64,000 nucleotides of DNA, taken from Desertivirga xinjiangensis. Its GTDB lineage: Bacteria; Bacteroidota; Bacteroidia; Sphingobacteriales; Sphingobacteriaceae. The notes below the pieces were generated by a model. The model saw only the letters and a list, made by a program, of their open reading frames with translations, was not told where the DNA came from and did not search any database. The stretch is taken from assembly GCF_024436435.1 (NCBI RefSeq), contig NZ_JAFMZP010000004.1:434001-498000 (forward strand), read 5' to 3'. Position numbers and translations under genes: made by a program. Of the stretch, positions 54,777 through 64,000 are shown in pieces (position 1 is the first letter of the stretch; each line of letters opens with the position of its first letter).

Positions 54777-56591
54777 ATGAAGATCGTAACGATAAAACAT
54801 AAACTACTTGTATTTCTGGCAGTCCTGATGTTTTCCTCCTGTGAGAAGTTCCTGGACAAACAGCCAGACGATATGCTCTCGATGGATGAGGTGTTTGCTT
54901 CCAGGGCGCAGAGCCAGGCTTACCTTAGCAGTGTATATTCTTTTATACCTGACATCCTGGCCATGCAAAATAATTATAACACGCTCGGTATGTGCGACGA
55001 GGGCGATTTTATTTGGGCAGCCTCTTGGGCCGGTCAAATAAATAATGGCAACTGGAATGCAACAAGCGGATACTATGACAAGTGGGACAGCTTTTACAAG
55101 GGAATTCGCTCTGCTTCCGTCTTTATTAGCCGGATTGATGAAAATGATGACCCGACTTTGGCTGCCCCGGTGAAAGCAAGTTGGAAACAGGAAGCACGTG
55201 CCTTGCGGGCTATCTACTATTTCTTTCTAGTCCGCCAATACGGACCAGTGATCCTGCTGCCCGACCCGACAGACGTAAACGCTTCAAATCAAGCATTGCA
55301 GATACCCAGGAACTCCTTTGAAGAATGTATGGATTATATTCTTTCTGAGTTTGACTTAGTTTTAAGCAGTGCTGATCTGCCCGATCAGTTTGTGAATCCT
55401 GCGGATAAAGGCCGGATCGATAAGCGCACAGTGATGGCATTTAAATCACGAGCTTTGCTATTGGCAGCAAGTCCGCTTTGGAATGGTAATCCAGACTTTG
55501 CTAATTTCAAAAACCCTGATGGAAAACAGCTGGTAAGCACGTCTTATGACCATGCCAGATGGCAAAAAGCAGCGGATGCAGCTAAAGCGCTCATAGATAA
55601 TATGCCCGAGGGTTTATACAAAAAAACGCCTGCAGGAGCGTCAGAGTTCGATCCGTACCTGTCTTACCGGGATGTATTCCTGGATCGATGGAATAAGGAA
55701 GTTATTTATGCTCGTCCTCAAATGGGTTCCTTTCAGGCCGATATTGGTTGGGAACGTCATTGCGCTCCTCGCTTTGTAAACGGCTGGAATGGGGTGGGCG
55801 TTGCCCAGCAAATGATCGACTCTTACTTCATGTCAAATGGTAAAAGTATTGGTGAAGACGGATCTGGTTATACTGAGAGTGGTTTTTCTGCGGCTGCAGG
55901 TAAATATACTAAACCAAATACTTTTAACATGTATGTAAATCGGGAACCCCGGTTTTACGCCTCAATCATCTACAATGGTGCAGACTGGATCTATAAGCGA
56001 GACGGTAATCCAGCCAGAACAGTAGAGTTGCATTTCGAAGGGAATTGTGGTAAAAAAGGATCTCACGATCATTCTGCTACAGGCTATTTAGTTTGTAAGA
56101 ATATTAGCCCTAACTCAGACCTTGAACAGTGGAAGGGGGAGTTACGCTCCCTGGTCATGATTCGTCTGGCCGAGATTTATTTGAACTATGCAGAAGCTCT
56201 TAACGAAGCAAAGGATGATCAGGCTTCAAGAGACGAAGCTGCAATTTATATTAATAAGATCCGGGAACGTGCAGGAATTCCAGCGCTTACCTCGGAAAAA
56301 ATCAGTACCAGAAATTCTATGCGAGAAGCTATACATGCGGAACGACGTGTGGAGCTCGCCTTTGAAGGGTTCCGCGCCTGGGATACACGAAGATGGAAAA
56401 TTGCTGAACAAACGGACGGGGCACCGTTGATGGGAATGAACGTGGATGCAGGTAAAACTCTTACAGATCCTGCTTTCTACAAAAGGACAGTAATAGAAAG
56501 AAGGACGTTTCCTAAGCATTATTATCTGTGGCCAATCCCGCAGTACGATATTGTGAGAAATAAAGCTTGTGTACAAAATCCAGGCTGGTAA
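54777..56591 (+). CDS. SusD/RagB-family glycan-binding lipoprotein 2
   Basis: Partner of the second SusC. The lipobox Cys follows LMFSS. The helical N-terminal half carries QEARALRAIYYFFLVRQYGPVIL. The conserved AIHAERRVELAFEGFRAWDTRRWK block and YLWPIPQYDI end are typical. Its 604 residues are normal. The spacing of 11 bases to SusC and 29 to the next gene indicates one operon that ends at the terminator 57702-57740. Confidence 0.95.
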   Translation: MKIVTIKHKLLVFLAVLMFSSCEKFLDKQPDDMLSMDEVFASRAQSQAYLSSVYSFIPDILAMQNNYNTLGMCDEGDFIWAASWAGQINNGNWNATSGYYDKWDSFYKGIRSASVFISRIDENDDPTLAAPVKASWKQEARALRAIYYFFLVRQYGPVILLPDPTDVNASNQALQIPRNSFEECMDYILSEFDLVLSSADLPDQFVNPADKGRIDKRTVMAFKSRALLLAASPLWNGNPDFANFKNPDGKQLVSTSYDHARWQKAADAAKALIDNMPEGLYKKTPAGASEFDPYLSYRDVFLDRWNKEVIYARPQMGSFQADIGWERHCAPRFVNGWNGVGVAQQMIDSYFMSNGKSIGEDGSGYTESGFSAAAGKYTKPNTFNMYVNREPRFYASIIYNGADWIYKRDGNPARTVELHFEGNCGKKGSHDHSATGYLVCKNISPNSDLEQWKGELRSLVMIRLAEIYLNYAEALNEAKDDQASRDEAAIYINKIRERAGIPALTSEKISTRNSMREAIHAERRVELAFEGFRAWDTRRWKIAEQTDGAPLMGMNVDAGKTLTDPAFYKRTVIERRTFPKHYYLWPIPQYDIVRNKACVQNPGW

Positions 56592-56620
56592 TTTAAATCT
56601 AATTTAAAGACTTAAGTTTT

Positions 56621-57682
56621 ATGAAATTAAATGCAATAACTATCAGGCCCACCTTTATCTATTTGCTGGCACTATTCGTCTCGGCCTGTGAAGTGAATAC
56701 ACTGGAAGATGTGGAAAAGCTCGAGCAGAAGGTTAGTTTGGTTCAGAGTGAAAGCGGCACTTATACTTTAAAGCCAGAAAATATGATTGTTGACAAAACC
56801 AATCTTCTGGTAAAGAAAGCAGTCGGAGTATCGCTATCGGGATTGCGGGAAAGCGAAGGTTTCTCCGGTAACTTGATGCTGGATTTTAACGATATACCGG
56901 AAGGATATGAGAAATTGTCGCCAGGTGAGATCTTTTTAACGGAGTCGGCAACCGAGTTACAACCTATCGATCGTTTTGAAGCGTCGGCTGGCGTTAGCCA
57001 AAAGGCATTCTATATAAATATCACAAAAGCTGCTCTTGATGCTCACATGGGCAAAAAGCTGGCTGTTAGATTGAAATTGTCGGACGTTTCGGGCTATACC
57101 TTAAATTCCGGAATGAGCTCTGCCTATATTCTTTTAAATACCAGTGACTTTGGTACATTGAAGACGGATGTAACGGACACGTATTTTAAAAACCCTGTAT
57201 TTGCAAGAAAGACCGGCTCTACAGGGCGTTTTGTGAACTTGCAGGATTGGATTTCAAATGATGCAATTACAAATTCACGCCCCACAGGCGCTGGTTTTGA
57301 TGGAAACGCCGGCTTCATGGGAATTGAGCGCTGGGCATCGAGTGACAATTCAATTATAAATGGAAAGATATATCAAACATTTAATCTTCCTGCAGGAAGT
57401 TACTCGGTGGAAGTGGATATGAAAAAGGTAGCAGTAGACGTGAATACTTATTTCGTTGTCAATTCCGGACAATCACTGCCTGATGCTTCCGATGTTAATA
57501 GTACGATAACTAAAACTGAAATCACAAACAGTTATAATAATCAGCTTTTGAAATCGGATTTTAAGTTAACTGCAGCGACTCAAGTTTCTATTGGTTTCTT
57601 GATTAACATAGATCTTGGAGTTGAAAAGATTCTTCAGGCCAGTCGCATTAGACTGTTTAAGGTTGAAAATTTATTCGACTAG
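56621..57682 (+). CDS. DUF1735-like surface glycan-binding lipoprotein (353 aa)
   Basis: Lipoprotein (FVSAC lipobox around residue 22) with a DUF1735-type N-terminal domain. After about residue 180 a second beta-sandwich resembles DUF5013-type glycan-binding modules (MGIERWASSDNSIINGKIYQTF; YSVEVDMKKV). Proteins of this layout commonly sit third in SusC/D operons and act as surface glycan-binding proteins, by family analogy. It has no enzyme motif. It is followed at once by a strong terminator, closing the SusC 2 operon. Confidence 0.8.
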   Translation: MKLNAITIRPTFIYLLALFVSACEVNTLEDVEKLEQKVSLVQSESGTYTLKPENMIVDKTNLLVKKAVGVSLSGLRESEGFSGNLMLDFNDIPEGYEKLSPGEIFLTESATELQPIDRFEASAGVSQKAFYINITKAALDAHMGKKLAVRLKLSDVSGYTLNSGMSSAYILLNTSDFGTLKTDVTDTYFKNPVFARKTGSTGRFVNLQDWISNDAITNSRPTGAGFDGNAGFMGIERWASSDNSIINGKIYQTFNLPAGSYSVEVDMKKVAVDVNTYFVVNSGQSLPDASDVNSTITKTEITNSYNNQLLKSDFKLTAATQVSIGFLINIDLGVEKILQASRIRLFKVENLFD

Positions 57683-57701
57683 GAAGTACCCATGATTTCA
57701 T

Positions 57702-57740
57702 GGAAAGAACTACCTGCAAAGGAGTTCTTTCCTTTTTGTT
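57702..57740 (+). terminator. Rho-independent terminator of the SusC 2 operon
   Basis: GGAAAGAACT (57702-57711) and AGTTCTTTCC (57723-57732) form a perfect 10-base stem with an 11-base loop, followed by TTTTTG. It lies 20 bases after the DUF1735-like gene. Confidence 0.92.
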
Positions 57741-57791
57741 TATATTTCGGTGTTTTGGTATAATTGCCATCCCATTAAAAATCAGATCCCT

Positions 57792-58595
57792 ATGAGATTT
57801 TATATCTGTTATTTCGCGTGTTTACTTTTACCATTTATTAGCAGCTTCCAGACTGTAAAGCCTGAAAACAATAAAGAAAAATGGATCTCTTTATTTAATG
57901 GTAAAGATCTTAACGATTGGTTCGTTAAAATACAGCACCACGAAACAGGTGTTAACTTTGGTAACACCTTCCGGGTAGAGGATGGTATCATTAAAGTCAG
58001 GTATGACCAGTACCAGGATTTTAACGATCAGTTTGGGCACCTATACTACAAAGTACCGTTTTCTTATTATCACCTGGTGCTTGAATATCGTTTTACCGGT
58101 GCACTTCATAAAGGCGCTCCGGATTATACGCTCCGTAACAGTGGAGTGATGTTCCATTCGCAGGATCCGCGTACCATGCCGAAGGAACAGGACTGGCCAA
58201 TTTCCATTGAAATGCAGTTCCTGGGAGGCTTAAGCGATGGTAAGCCTCGTCCTACTGGAAATATGTGTTCTCCCGGAACACATGTGGTATATAAAGGAAA
58301 ACTTACAGATGAACACTGTATCAATTCTACTTCGAAAACTTATGATGGCGATCAATGGGTAAAAGCGGAACTGATCGTTCTGGGTGATTCACTGATCACT
58401 CATGTAATTAATGGCGATACTGTACTTCAATATTCGAAACCTCAGATTGGCGGAGATGTGGTGAACAGGTATGATCCGGCAATTAAGCAGGATGGCAAGT
58501 TATTAAAACAAGGTTTTATTGCTTTGCAAAGTGAGGGGCAGCCTGTAGAGTTTCGTAACATTAAACTGAAGGATCTTTCTAAAAATAAAAAATAA
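57792..58595 (+). CDS. DUF1080 protein (3-keto-disaccharide hydrolase family), 267 aa
   Basis: Secreted protein (signal about residues 1-18) whose body is one concanavalin A-like DUF1080 domain, with WISLFNGKDLNDWFVK at the start, RNSGVMFHSQDP in the middle and GFIALQSEGQPVEFRNIKLKDL at the end. The family is named for hydrolysis of 3-keto-disaccharides, and some Bacteroidota members act on 3-keto-glycosides. I start at the ATG at 57792; a longer reading from 57750 begins within the region just after the terminator and has no good signal. It follows the terminator by about 50 bases, so it is probably transcribed separately. A sugar-oxidising partner could be the FAD enzyme at 14053, but the link is speculative. 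Confidence 0.88.
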   Translation: MRFYICYFACLLLPFISSFQTVKPENNKEKWISLFNGKDLNDWFVKIQHHETGVNFGNTFRVEDGIIKVRYDQYQDFNDQFGHLYYKVPFSYYHLVLEYRFTGALHKGAPDYTLRNSGVMFHSQDPRTMPKEQDWPISIEMQFLGGLSDGKPRPTGNMCSPGTHVVYKGKLTDEHCINSTSKTYDGDQWVKAELIVLGDSLITHVINGDTVLQYSKPQIGGDVVNRYDPAIKQDGKLLKQGFIALQSEGQPVEFRNIKLKDLSKNKK

Positions 58596-59165
58596 AGATT
58601 ATTCGAATAAAAGACAAGGGTACGTTCAAGCAGTTCAACGCGGCCGTGTCTAATACTTTACTCAGATGTATCTATCCAATCCGGCCGTTCATCGTAAAAT
58701 GAGGATGCTGTTCACATATATTAAACATAGGAAATTTGTTGGTTACAATAACAGTGGTTTACTTGCCAGGTCAAATTGCAAATTACGGTCCAGCTAGTTT
58801 TCCAAGGACTTAAGATCTTTAAGCCTTTCTATCGTAACCTCTGAGAAATGGAACCGTTCGGTTGACGAATTTCGAGTTTGAATCTCTGTTGTCATTAAAG
58901 TCGGTTTTTAGAACTCGCTTAGTGAGAACACGCTGCTGGTAGGTCACACTTGTATTCCATTGGTGTTGTTCCGAAATTGGAGGTCCAGAGTATTTGAGTG
59001 CTAATCGGAGTTGCCGGAGTCTCAAGCAATATTTGTTGGCCACAATCCAGATTTCTCTTTTTTATTCTTCTTTTCGAATTTCCTCCCAAAATCAATAGGA
59101 TTTTACACCATCGGCCTGTCCAAACCAATTTAGTTTTAATATATCATAACTAAATTATAAATCAT
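58596..59165. other. Intergenic region, no convincing gene (570 bp)
   Basis: Only short minus-strand reading frames occur here, none with a recognisable domain or a start signal. TTATTCGAATAA (58598-58609) is a small palindrome just after the DUF1080 gene. TAGTTTTA at 59131-59138 is a one-mismatch -7-like box before the lyase remnant. The stretch may be worn-down coding sequence, which I could not identify. Confidence 0.4.
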
Positions 59166-59786
59166 ATGAAAAGATTATTGAATCGTAAAACAGCCTTGGT
59201 TGGGTGGCTAAGCATGGGCATGTTTATGGGTAGTTGTTCAAAGAACACTGAAATTCCGGAAACTGCAATCACAGACAGCTCAAAAAATGAAACTAAGGTT
59301 AGCAGTTTGTTATGGTGCGGAGCGGCTTCAGGAGGGACCGGAGTGTTTAAAGCTCTAGAATTCCAAAAGATCAGTGACATGAGCTATTCGGGGTCTTCTC
59401 CATCTCCGAATGGCTCCTACCTTAAATCTGAGGCTGATGCCAGCGAAGGTACCGTGTGGCACGTTCGTAAAGCTCCCTTGGACCGGCGGGCTGAAGCGAG
59501 GGGAGCCACTGGTGTCAATGTCGCGGTTGGCAATACTTACTATATCGGCTTTCGGTTTAAATTAGGGCAGGTGCCGACAAGTGGCGATGGCACCTATCAT
59601 GTTGTTTTCCAGTGGAAAGCATACGGAACGCCAATGACACAAAATATTCCGTTAGATTTTATTTACCGCGGAGGGCACATGTACCTGACCTACCGGGCCG
59701 ATCATATCGTCGGGTGGGCTTGTGATATATTCCCTGAGATGCGCGCCTCTTTTGGCTTCGTTAGTAAAGGGGCCTTCCAGGTGTAG
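59166..59786 (+). pseudogene. Truncated polysaccharide-lyase-like gene fused to antisense nagA DNA
   Basis: The first 175 or so residues look like a secreted heparin-lyase-I-like polysaccharide lyase. A lipobox (MGSCSKN) is followed by LLWCGAASGG, YYIGFRFKLG and YHVVFQWKAYG, typical of the Polysacc_lyase beta-jelly roll. The frame then runs at about 59690-59710 into DNA that, on the opposite strand, encodes a piece of NagA, and stops at 59786. The last 25 or so residues are therefore not lyase sequence, and the C-terminal half (usually another 150 or so residues) is missing. It is unlikely to be active. The family call is moderate. Confidence 0.7.
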
Positions 59787-60134
59787 TCCTAATATCCCCG
59801 AACCCGGATTTTTATCTTTATAGGCTTTTACCGTATCCAGACTTTTGAAAATAGTTTCAAACGGAGAGGTAATAAGTGTTGGTAAGGTGTAAGCCGTTCC
59901 ACTTTTTCAAATGCCTGTCCTATATATCCTAAAGCTTCCTGATCGGCTTTGTCTGTAAAATGGAACCGTTCGCCACCGTTAACATGCACATCTATAAAAC
60001 CAGCAGAAATACAATTAACTGTCGGGTGTCCTTCAGAAGGAGATCCCGGTTCGATTTTTGTTATCCTTCCAGCCTCAGATGTTATTACTTGGTTCTCCAG
60101 GACGGTTCCCATTGATTCCTGAAGACAGTCTCAT
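59695..60134 (-). pseudogene. nagA: Frameshifted N-terminal remnant of nagA (GlcNAc-6-phosphate deacetylase)
   Basis: On the minus strand NCISAGFIDVHVNGGERFHF is a clear NagA metal-binding block. It breaks at about 59900, where GTGGAACGG lacks one base. In the next frame the sequence resumes as TAYTLPTLITSPFE, then ILGLHLEGPFTNEAKRGAHL, which is typical NagA. Similarity ends near 59700, where it meets the lyase remnant. The first residues (from a possible ATG at 60132-60134) also seem out of frame. An intact gene would be about 390 residues, so only about a third survives. A -7-like TATCTTTG (60160-60167) remains upstream. Confidence 0.85.
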
Positions 60135-60190
60135 TAATCGCTTGAAAATAGCGATGGAACAAAGATACTATATTTGGTTTCCTGAATTAT
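59787..60190. other. Region between lyase remnant and HTCS 2
   Basis: This stretch is filled largely by the nagA remnant. ATCGCT (60137-60142) and AGCGAT (60150-60155) form a short inverted repeat just before its possible start. No further gene is seen. Confidence 0.5.
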
Positions 60191-63100
60191 TTATTTCAAT
60201 TCCTGTAAAAACTGCGATGGGGTTTTGCCAAACTCCTTTTTAAATGCTTTGGTAAAATACGACTGCGACTGAATTCCGACGCGGAACATTACTTCCGAAA
60301 TACTGATATCTTCGTGCGTCATCAGCTCAATAGCTTTTCGTAGCCGTATACTTCTTACAAACTCTCCTATCGGCTGCCCTGTAATACTTTTGATTTTTTG
60401 ATATAAACTTGTACGACTCATTCCAATTTCTGCGCAGAGCAGTTCTATATCAAGTTCAGGATTGATTAGCTGCGAGTCAATTATCTGCAGGAGCTTATCC
60501 ATAAACTGCTTGTCTTTTGCTGTGTGAACCAATTCCTTCACTTCTGCATGGTGGTCCTTATTGTAATGGTCAATCAGTTTTTGCTTTTGGATGAAGATGT
60601 TGCGAATAGTGAGCTGTAGGAGTTGAATGCTGACTGGCTTCGAGAAATAAAAGTCAGCGCCCGATTCGATGCCTTCAATTTCAGAGTCGAGCGAATTTTT
60701 TGCCGTAAGCATTAAAAACGGAATGTGACTGATTTCAATATCTTCCTTTACCCGTTTACAAAATTCTAAGCCATTCATATCAGGCATCATTACATCACTA
60801 ATGATGAGGTCCGGCTGTACCTCTCTTGACCTTTCCAGTCCTTCGGCTCCGTTTGAAGCTTCAGAAATCTCATAAAAATCTTTCAAACTGTCTTTTAGGA
60901 AGCTTCGCAATTCTTCATTATCATCCACAATCAGAAGGTGTCTGGATAGATTGCTTTTCTTGTCCTCCTGCTGCAAATCAGTCTTCGCGAAATCCTGAAT
61001 AGTATTATATTGGATGCTTTCCAGCTTTACGCCCTCATTGCCGGCAGTTGCCCCTTTCTCCTCAGAGGTATAATCCTTTGCGGAAGACGGAATTGCTATA
61101 ATAATTTCAGTTCCCTCATTTCTCTCACTAGAAACAAAAATTTGTCCTTTATGCAAAAAAGCTAAACTTTTGACAAATGCAAGGCCAACACCAGAGCCCA
61201 GGTGAGCATCAGTAATGCGATAATAGCGTTGAAATAGGTTGTTAATTGAATCGCGGGAAATGCCGATCCCGGAATCTGTGACCTTTATAAACGTATAGCT
61301 ATGAGCCATATAAGGGCTTTTTAAAACCAGTGTGTTTTTGAACTGAGGCCTGAATTCTGCCATCTCCCCAAAAACAGCTACACTTATTTTACCGCGGTCG
61401 TTAGTGTATTTAAAGGAATTATGGATGAGGTTAAGCAAGATTTTCTCAAGAACCTGCCTGTCAAACCAAACCTCATCCTTCAGATCAATATGAAGCTGAT
61501 AATCAATGTGCCTTTCTGTGGCCAATTCAGAAAATTCGTCAATAATTTCTTCGATAAATGTTTTAAGATTTCCAGGCGTAACATTTAGTTTTAAGGCACC
61601 TGATTCAATCTTTCTAAAATCCATCAGTTCGTTGATCAGGTGCATTAGCCGGTTAGCATTGCGATAAATGATGCTGTAGTAATGCCGGTTTGCAGAAGCA
61701 GCACTCTGACTAAGCAATTTTTCCAGGGGGCCCAAAATCAACGTAAGCGGAGTACGAATCTCGTGAGAGATATTCGTGAAGAACTGAAGCTGCACCTGGT
61801 GTATTTCTTCCTTCTTTTTCTCCTCCAGCTCGCGAAGAGCCTGCTGACGCTTGTATAACAGATAACGATAAATGGCGTAAGCAATAAGTGCAATCACGAT
61901 CAAACGAAACCACCAGGTTTCCCAGAAAGGAGGATGGATTATGATTTTTACAGACGCACCTTTAAGGTTCCAGATGCCGTCGTTATTGGCGGCAATAACT
62001 TTAAATGTGTATTCCCCCGCGTCGAGGTTAGTATAAGCGGCATTATGTTTTGACCCCACAAAGTTCCAGTCTTTTTCAAAACCTTCGAGTTTATAAGCAT
62101 AGCTGTTCTTTTCGGGAGAGGTAAAATTCAACGCAGCAAAATCAAAGGAGAATATCGATTGGTCATAATTGAGATTCAGTTCTTTAGTGTGACTGATGTG
62201 TTCAGAAAGCGGAGAATCTTTTGACCCCGGAATAACTTTTTTGTTAAACAAGAGGAAATCGGTGATTACAACAGGCGGAGTAAACGTGTTGTATTGCAGC
62301 TTTATGGGGTTAAATATGTTTAATCCTTTGTAGCCCGAGAAGTATACGTTGCCAAAAGTATCCTTAGCACAGGCATTAAACAAAAATTCATTTCCTTGCA
62401 AGCCGTCGCTGGTGCCAAAGTTTTTCGTTTTCCTTGTTTCGGGATTAAAACAGCACAAGCCCTTATTGGTTCCCAGCCAAAGGTTACCGTTATTATCTTC
62501 TACGATTCCGTTAATTACATCGTTAGGCAAGCCTTCTTTTTGTGTGAAAACTTTAAAGGTTCCCGACTTTCGATCCATCAGATTTAATCCATTAGCAGTT
62601 CCAACCCAAAATCTTCCTTTGTGATCTTCAAGAATGCTAATTACGGTATTGTGGCTTATTGAATTGAGATTGCCTTTTTGGTGGCGATAATGGATAAAAT
62701 GGTTAGCAGAAGGATTGTAAAGCTCCAGGCCACCTCCAGAAGTTCCAATCCAGATTCTACCTTGCTTGTCTCCAAAGATTGTGTAAATCAAATCATTGCT
62801 CAAGCTGTTCGGATCTGAAGAATTGTGCTTGTAACTGAAGAAGCGTTTCGTTTTATGGTCATAACGACTCAACCCGCTATTCCAGCCTCCGGTCCAAATA
62901 TCTTTGTTCCGATCAACCCAAACGGAGTTAAGCTCGTGTCCGCTGATGCCGGATGCATCTCCTGCCTTTGGTAAATAATGTTTGAAAGTTTTGTTTCGCT
63001 TGTCGAAAAAAGCCATACCTCCCCTGCGGGTCGCTAGTACCAGGGTGTCTTTGTTATATTCTTTGATCGACATGATCCCCACCTCGAAGCGTTTGATGTT

Positions 63101-64000
63101 TGGGTTGGGATAGTAAGTAAATACTTTGCTTGCGGGTTCGAAACTGTACAGGCCGTTTTCTACGACACCAAACCACATTTTCCCATCAGAGTCCCGTGTT
63201 ATCGATTCAATACCTTCAAACCTTGCGAAAGGGTAGCGATTATACAATGGGAATTTGAGTTGTGTGGGACTATAAAAGTTCACTCCGCCCGCCCAGGTTC
63301 CAATCCAGATATTTCCCCAGTTATCCTTATAGATAGAATGCAGCGAATCGTGACTCAGACTGCTGGAATTGATGATGCTCGGCTTAAACGTGGTGAAAAG
63401 GTTTCTGTCCGTATCAAAAATACAAAGACCTCCATTTTCAGTGCCGATCCAGAGTACGCCTGGTTCATTTTCAACCATGCAGCGAATATCATTGTGCGGC
63501 AGGCAGTTCAAATTTTGATTGTAGCTATAAGCCGGATCAGCTTTATAGGTTTTAAAGCTTTCGGTCTGCCTGTCAAACAGGGCCAGTCCGCCTTCACTCA
63601 TCCCAATCCAGATCCTTCCCCGCGAATCTTCGAAAAGCTCATGAATAATAGGACTTTGAATTGTTGTGCTGTTTCCCTGCTTTGCCTCGAAAACGTTAAT
63701 CCGCCCCGTTTTTCGATCAATATAAAACAAACCGTTCTCTGTTCCTACCCAAAGCAAACCCGTTTTGTCTAATAACAATTTGTTGATCTTGTCTGAAATG
63801 AGGTTGTTTAGCTGTTTCGGTTTTTGCCACTTTACAAAACTTTTTTTCTCTGGATAGAATTCGAAAAGACCTTTATCTGTTCCCAATAACAACTTTCCGT
63901 CTTTGTCCTCGCAAATATCCCGGATATCTGTCAGGCTTCCTGCCGGTTTAAAATGTTCAAAGGTTTCAGTTTTTGATACAAATCTGTCAAGCCCGTCCAC
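60191..64000 (-). CDS. Hybrid two-component system regulator (HTCS) 2, N-terminus beyond window
   Basis: C-terminal 1269 residues of a second HTCS. The visible part begins within the propeller repeats (DSRGRIWIGMSEGGLALF, DKQGRIWIGTSGGGLELY). It passes a Y_Y_Y domain and a transmembrane helix (WWFRLIVIALIAYAIYRYL), then HisKA (NISHEIRTPL), HATPase (NLIHNSFKYT, DSGIGI), the receiver (LIVDDNEE; LIISDVMMPD) and an AraC HTH (RTSLYQKIKSITG). All key residues of each domain are present, so it looks functional. The gene points towards the second SusC operon but is separated from it by the two gene remnants. Either HTCS could recognise the TGTTAC repeats. Confidence 0.94.
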   Translation of the reverse strand: MDGLDRFVSKTETFEHFKPAGSLTDIRDICEDKDGKLLLGTDKGLFEFYPEKKSFVKWQKPKQLNNLISDKINKLLLDKTGLLWVGTENGLFYIDRKTGRINVFEAKQGNSTTIQSPIIHELFEDSRGRIWIGMSEGGLALFDRQTESFKTYKADPAYSYNQNLNCLPHNDIRCMVENEPGVLWIGTENGGLCIFDTDRNLFTTFKPSIINSSSLSHDSLHSIYKDNWGNIWIGTWAGGVNFYSPTQLKFPLYNRYPFARFEGIESITRDSDGKMWFGVVENGLYSFEPASKVFTYYPNPNIKRFEVGIMSIKEYNKDTLVLATRRGGMAFFDKRNKTFKHYLPKAGDASGISGHELNSVWVDRNKDIWTGGWNSGLSRYDHKTKRFFSYKHNSSDPNSLSNDLIYTIFGDKQGRIWIGTSGGGLELYNPSANHFIHYRHQKGNLNSISHNTVISILEDHKGRFWVGTANGLNLMDRKSGTFKVFTQKEGLPNDVINGIVEDNNGNLWLGTNKGLCCFNPETRKTKNFGTSDGLQGNEFLFNACAKDTFGNVYFSGYKGLNIFNPIKLQYNTFTPPVVITDFLLFNKKVIPGSKDSPLSEHISHTKELNLNYDQSIFSFDFAALNFTSPEKNSYAYKLEGFEKDWNFVGSKHNAAYTNLDAGEYTFKVIAANNDGIWNLKGASVKIIIHPPFWETWWFRLIVIALIAYAIYRYLLYKRQQALRELEEKKKEEIHQVQLQFFTNISHEIRTPLTLILGPLEKLLSQSAASANRHYYSIIYRNANRLMHLINELMDFRKIESGALKLNVTPGNLKTFIEEIIDEFSELATERHIDYQLHIDLKDEVWFDRQVLEKILLNLIHNSFKYTNDRGKISVAVFGEMAEFRPQFKNTLVLKSPYMAHSYTFIKVTDSGIGISRDSINNLFQRYYRITDAHLGSGVGLAFVKSLAFLHKGQIFVSSERNEGTEIIIAIPSSAKDYTSEEKGATAGNEGVKLESIQYNTIQDFAKTDLQQEDKKSNLSRHLLIVDDNEELRSFLKDSLKDFYEISEASNGAEGLERSREVQPDLIISDVMMPDMNGLEFCKRVKEDIEISHIPFLMLTAKNSLDSEIEGIESGADFYFSKPVSIQLLQLTIRNIFIQKQKLIDHYNKDHHAEVKELVHTAKDKQFMDKLLQIIDSQLINPELDIELLCAEIGMSRTSLYQKIKSITGQPIGEFVRSIRLRKAIELMTHEDISISEVMFRVGIQSQSYFTKAFKKEFGKTPSQFLQELK

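Noticed and set aside
58819-59128. Overlapping minus-strand reading frames of 69 and 74 codons
   Set aside because: No domain, no upstream start signal, and neither frame keeps a plausible protein composition. At most a relic.
59828-60112. Minus-strand frame of 94 codons taken as an independent gene
   Set aside because: Its sequence is NagA up to residue 70 or so and then shifts frame, so it is part of the nagA remnant.

Overview
The window is a large galactan-type polysaccharide utilization region from a Bacteroidota genome, most likely a Sphingobacteriaceae relative (Pedobacter or Mucilaginibacter-like). The evidence is two SusC/SusD pairs, two hybrid two-component regulators (HTCS), a type IX secretion C-terminal domain with its PorP/SprF partner, TAnnTTTG-type promoters and weak Shine-Dalgarno sites. 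No tRNA, rRNA, CRISPR array or transposase was found.

Layout. (i) 1-3401, minus: a GH53 galactanase cut by the window edge and an 819-residue lipoprotein of unknown family. (ii) 3911-7192: a Cys-type sulfatase facing a LacI-family regulator. (iii) 7349-22118, plus: an operon-like run of SusC, SusD, GH2, FAD oxidoreductase, sodium:solute symporter, GH53 and GH2. (iv) 22252-24621: GH35 with its own promoter and a strong terminator. (v) 25134-29798: an AT-rich block with a DUF1573 protein, an outer-membrane beta-barrel and a 6-bladed propeller protein. (vi) 30203-38798, minus: HTCS, GH110-like protein and an MG2/TonB-plug protein. (vii) 39111-51377, plus: GH2 with a coiled-coil tail, a second 819-residue lipoprotein, GH110-like protein, sulfatase, LamG/beta-helix type IX cargo and PorP/SprF. 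(viii) 51601-58595, plus: SusC, SusD, a DUF1735-like lipoprotein, terminator, and a DUF1080 protein. (ix) 59166-64000: a truncated polysaccharide lyase joined to a frameshifted nagA remnant, then the C-terminal part of a second HTCS.

Together these genes suggest a system for a galactose-rich, probably sulfated glycan with both alpha- and beta-galactosyl linkages. GH53 would cut beta-1,4-galactan, GH2 and GH35 would release beta-galactose, the GH110-like proteins would remove alpha-1,3-galactose and the sulfatases would desulfate. SusC/D pairs would import oligosaccharides and the symporter would take the product into the cytoplasm. The substrate is inferred.

Regulation appears split in two. 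Paired LacI operators lie at 3754-3785 and 7213-7244, before the sulfatase and between lacI and susC. A second motif, TGTTAC direct repeats followed after exactly 31 bases by TAnnATTG, occurs before GH35, before the GH2 operon at 39111 and before susC at 51601. It is a strong candidate for an HTCS operator and promoter. The most promising uncharacterised items are this promoter architecture, the two 819-residue lipoproteins, and the type IX-secreted GH110-like protein with its own PorP/SprF.
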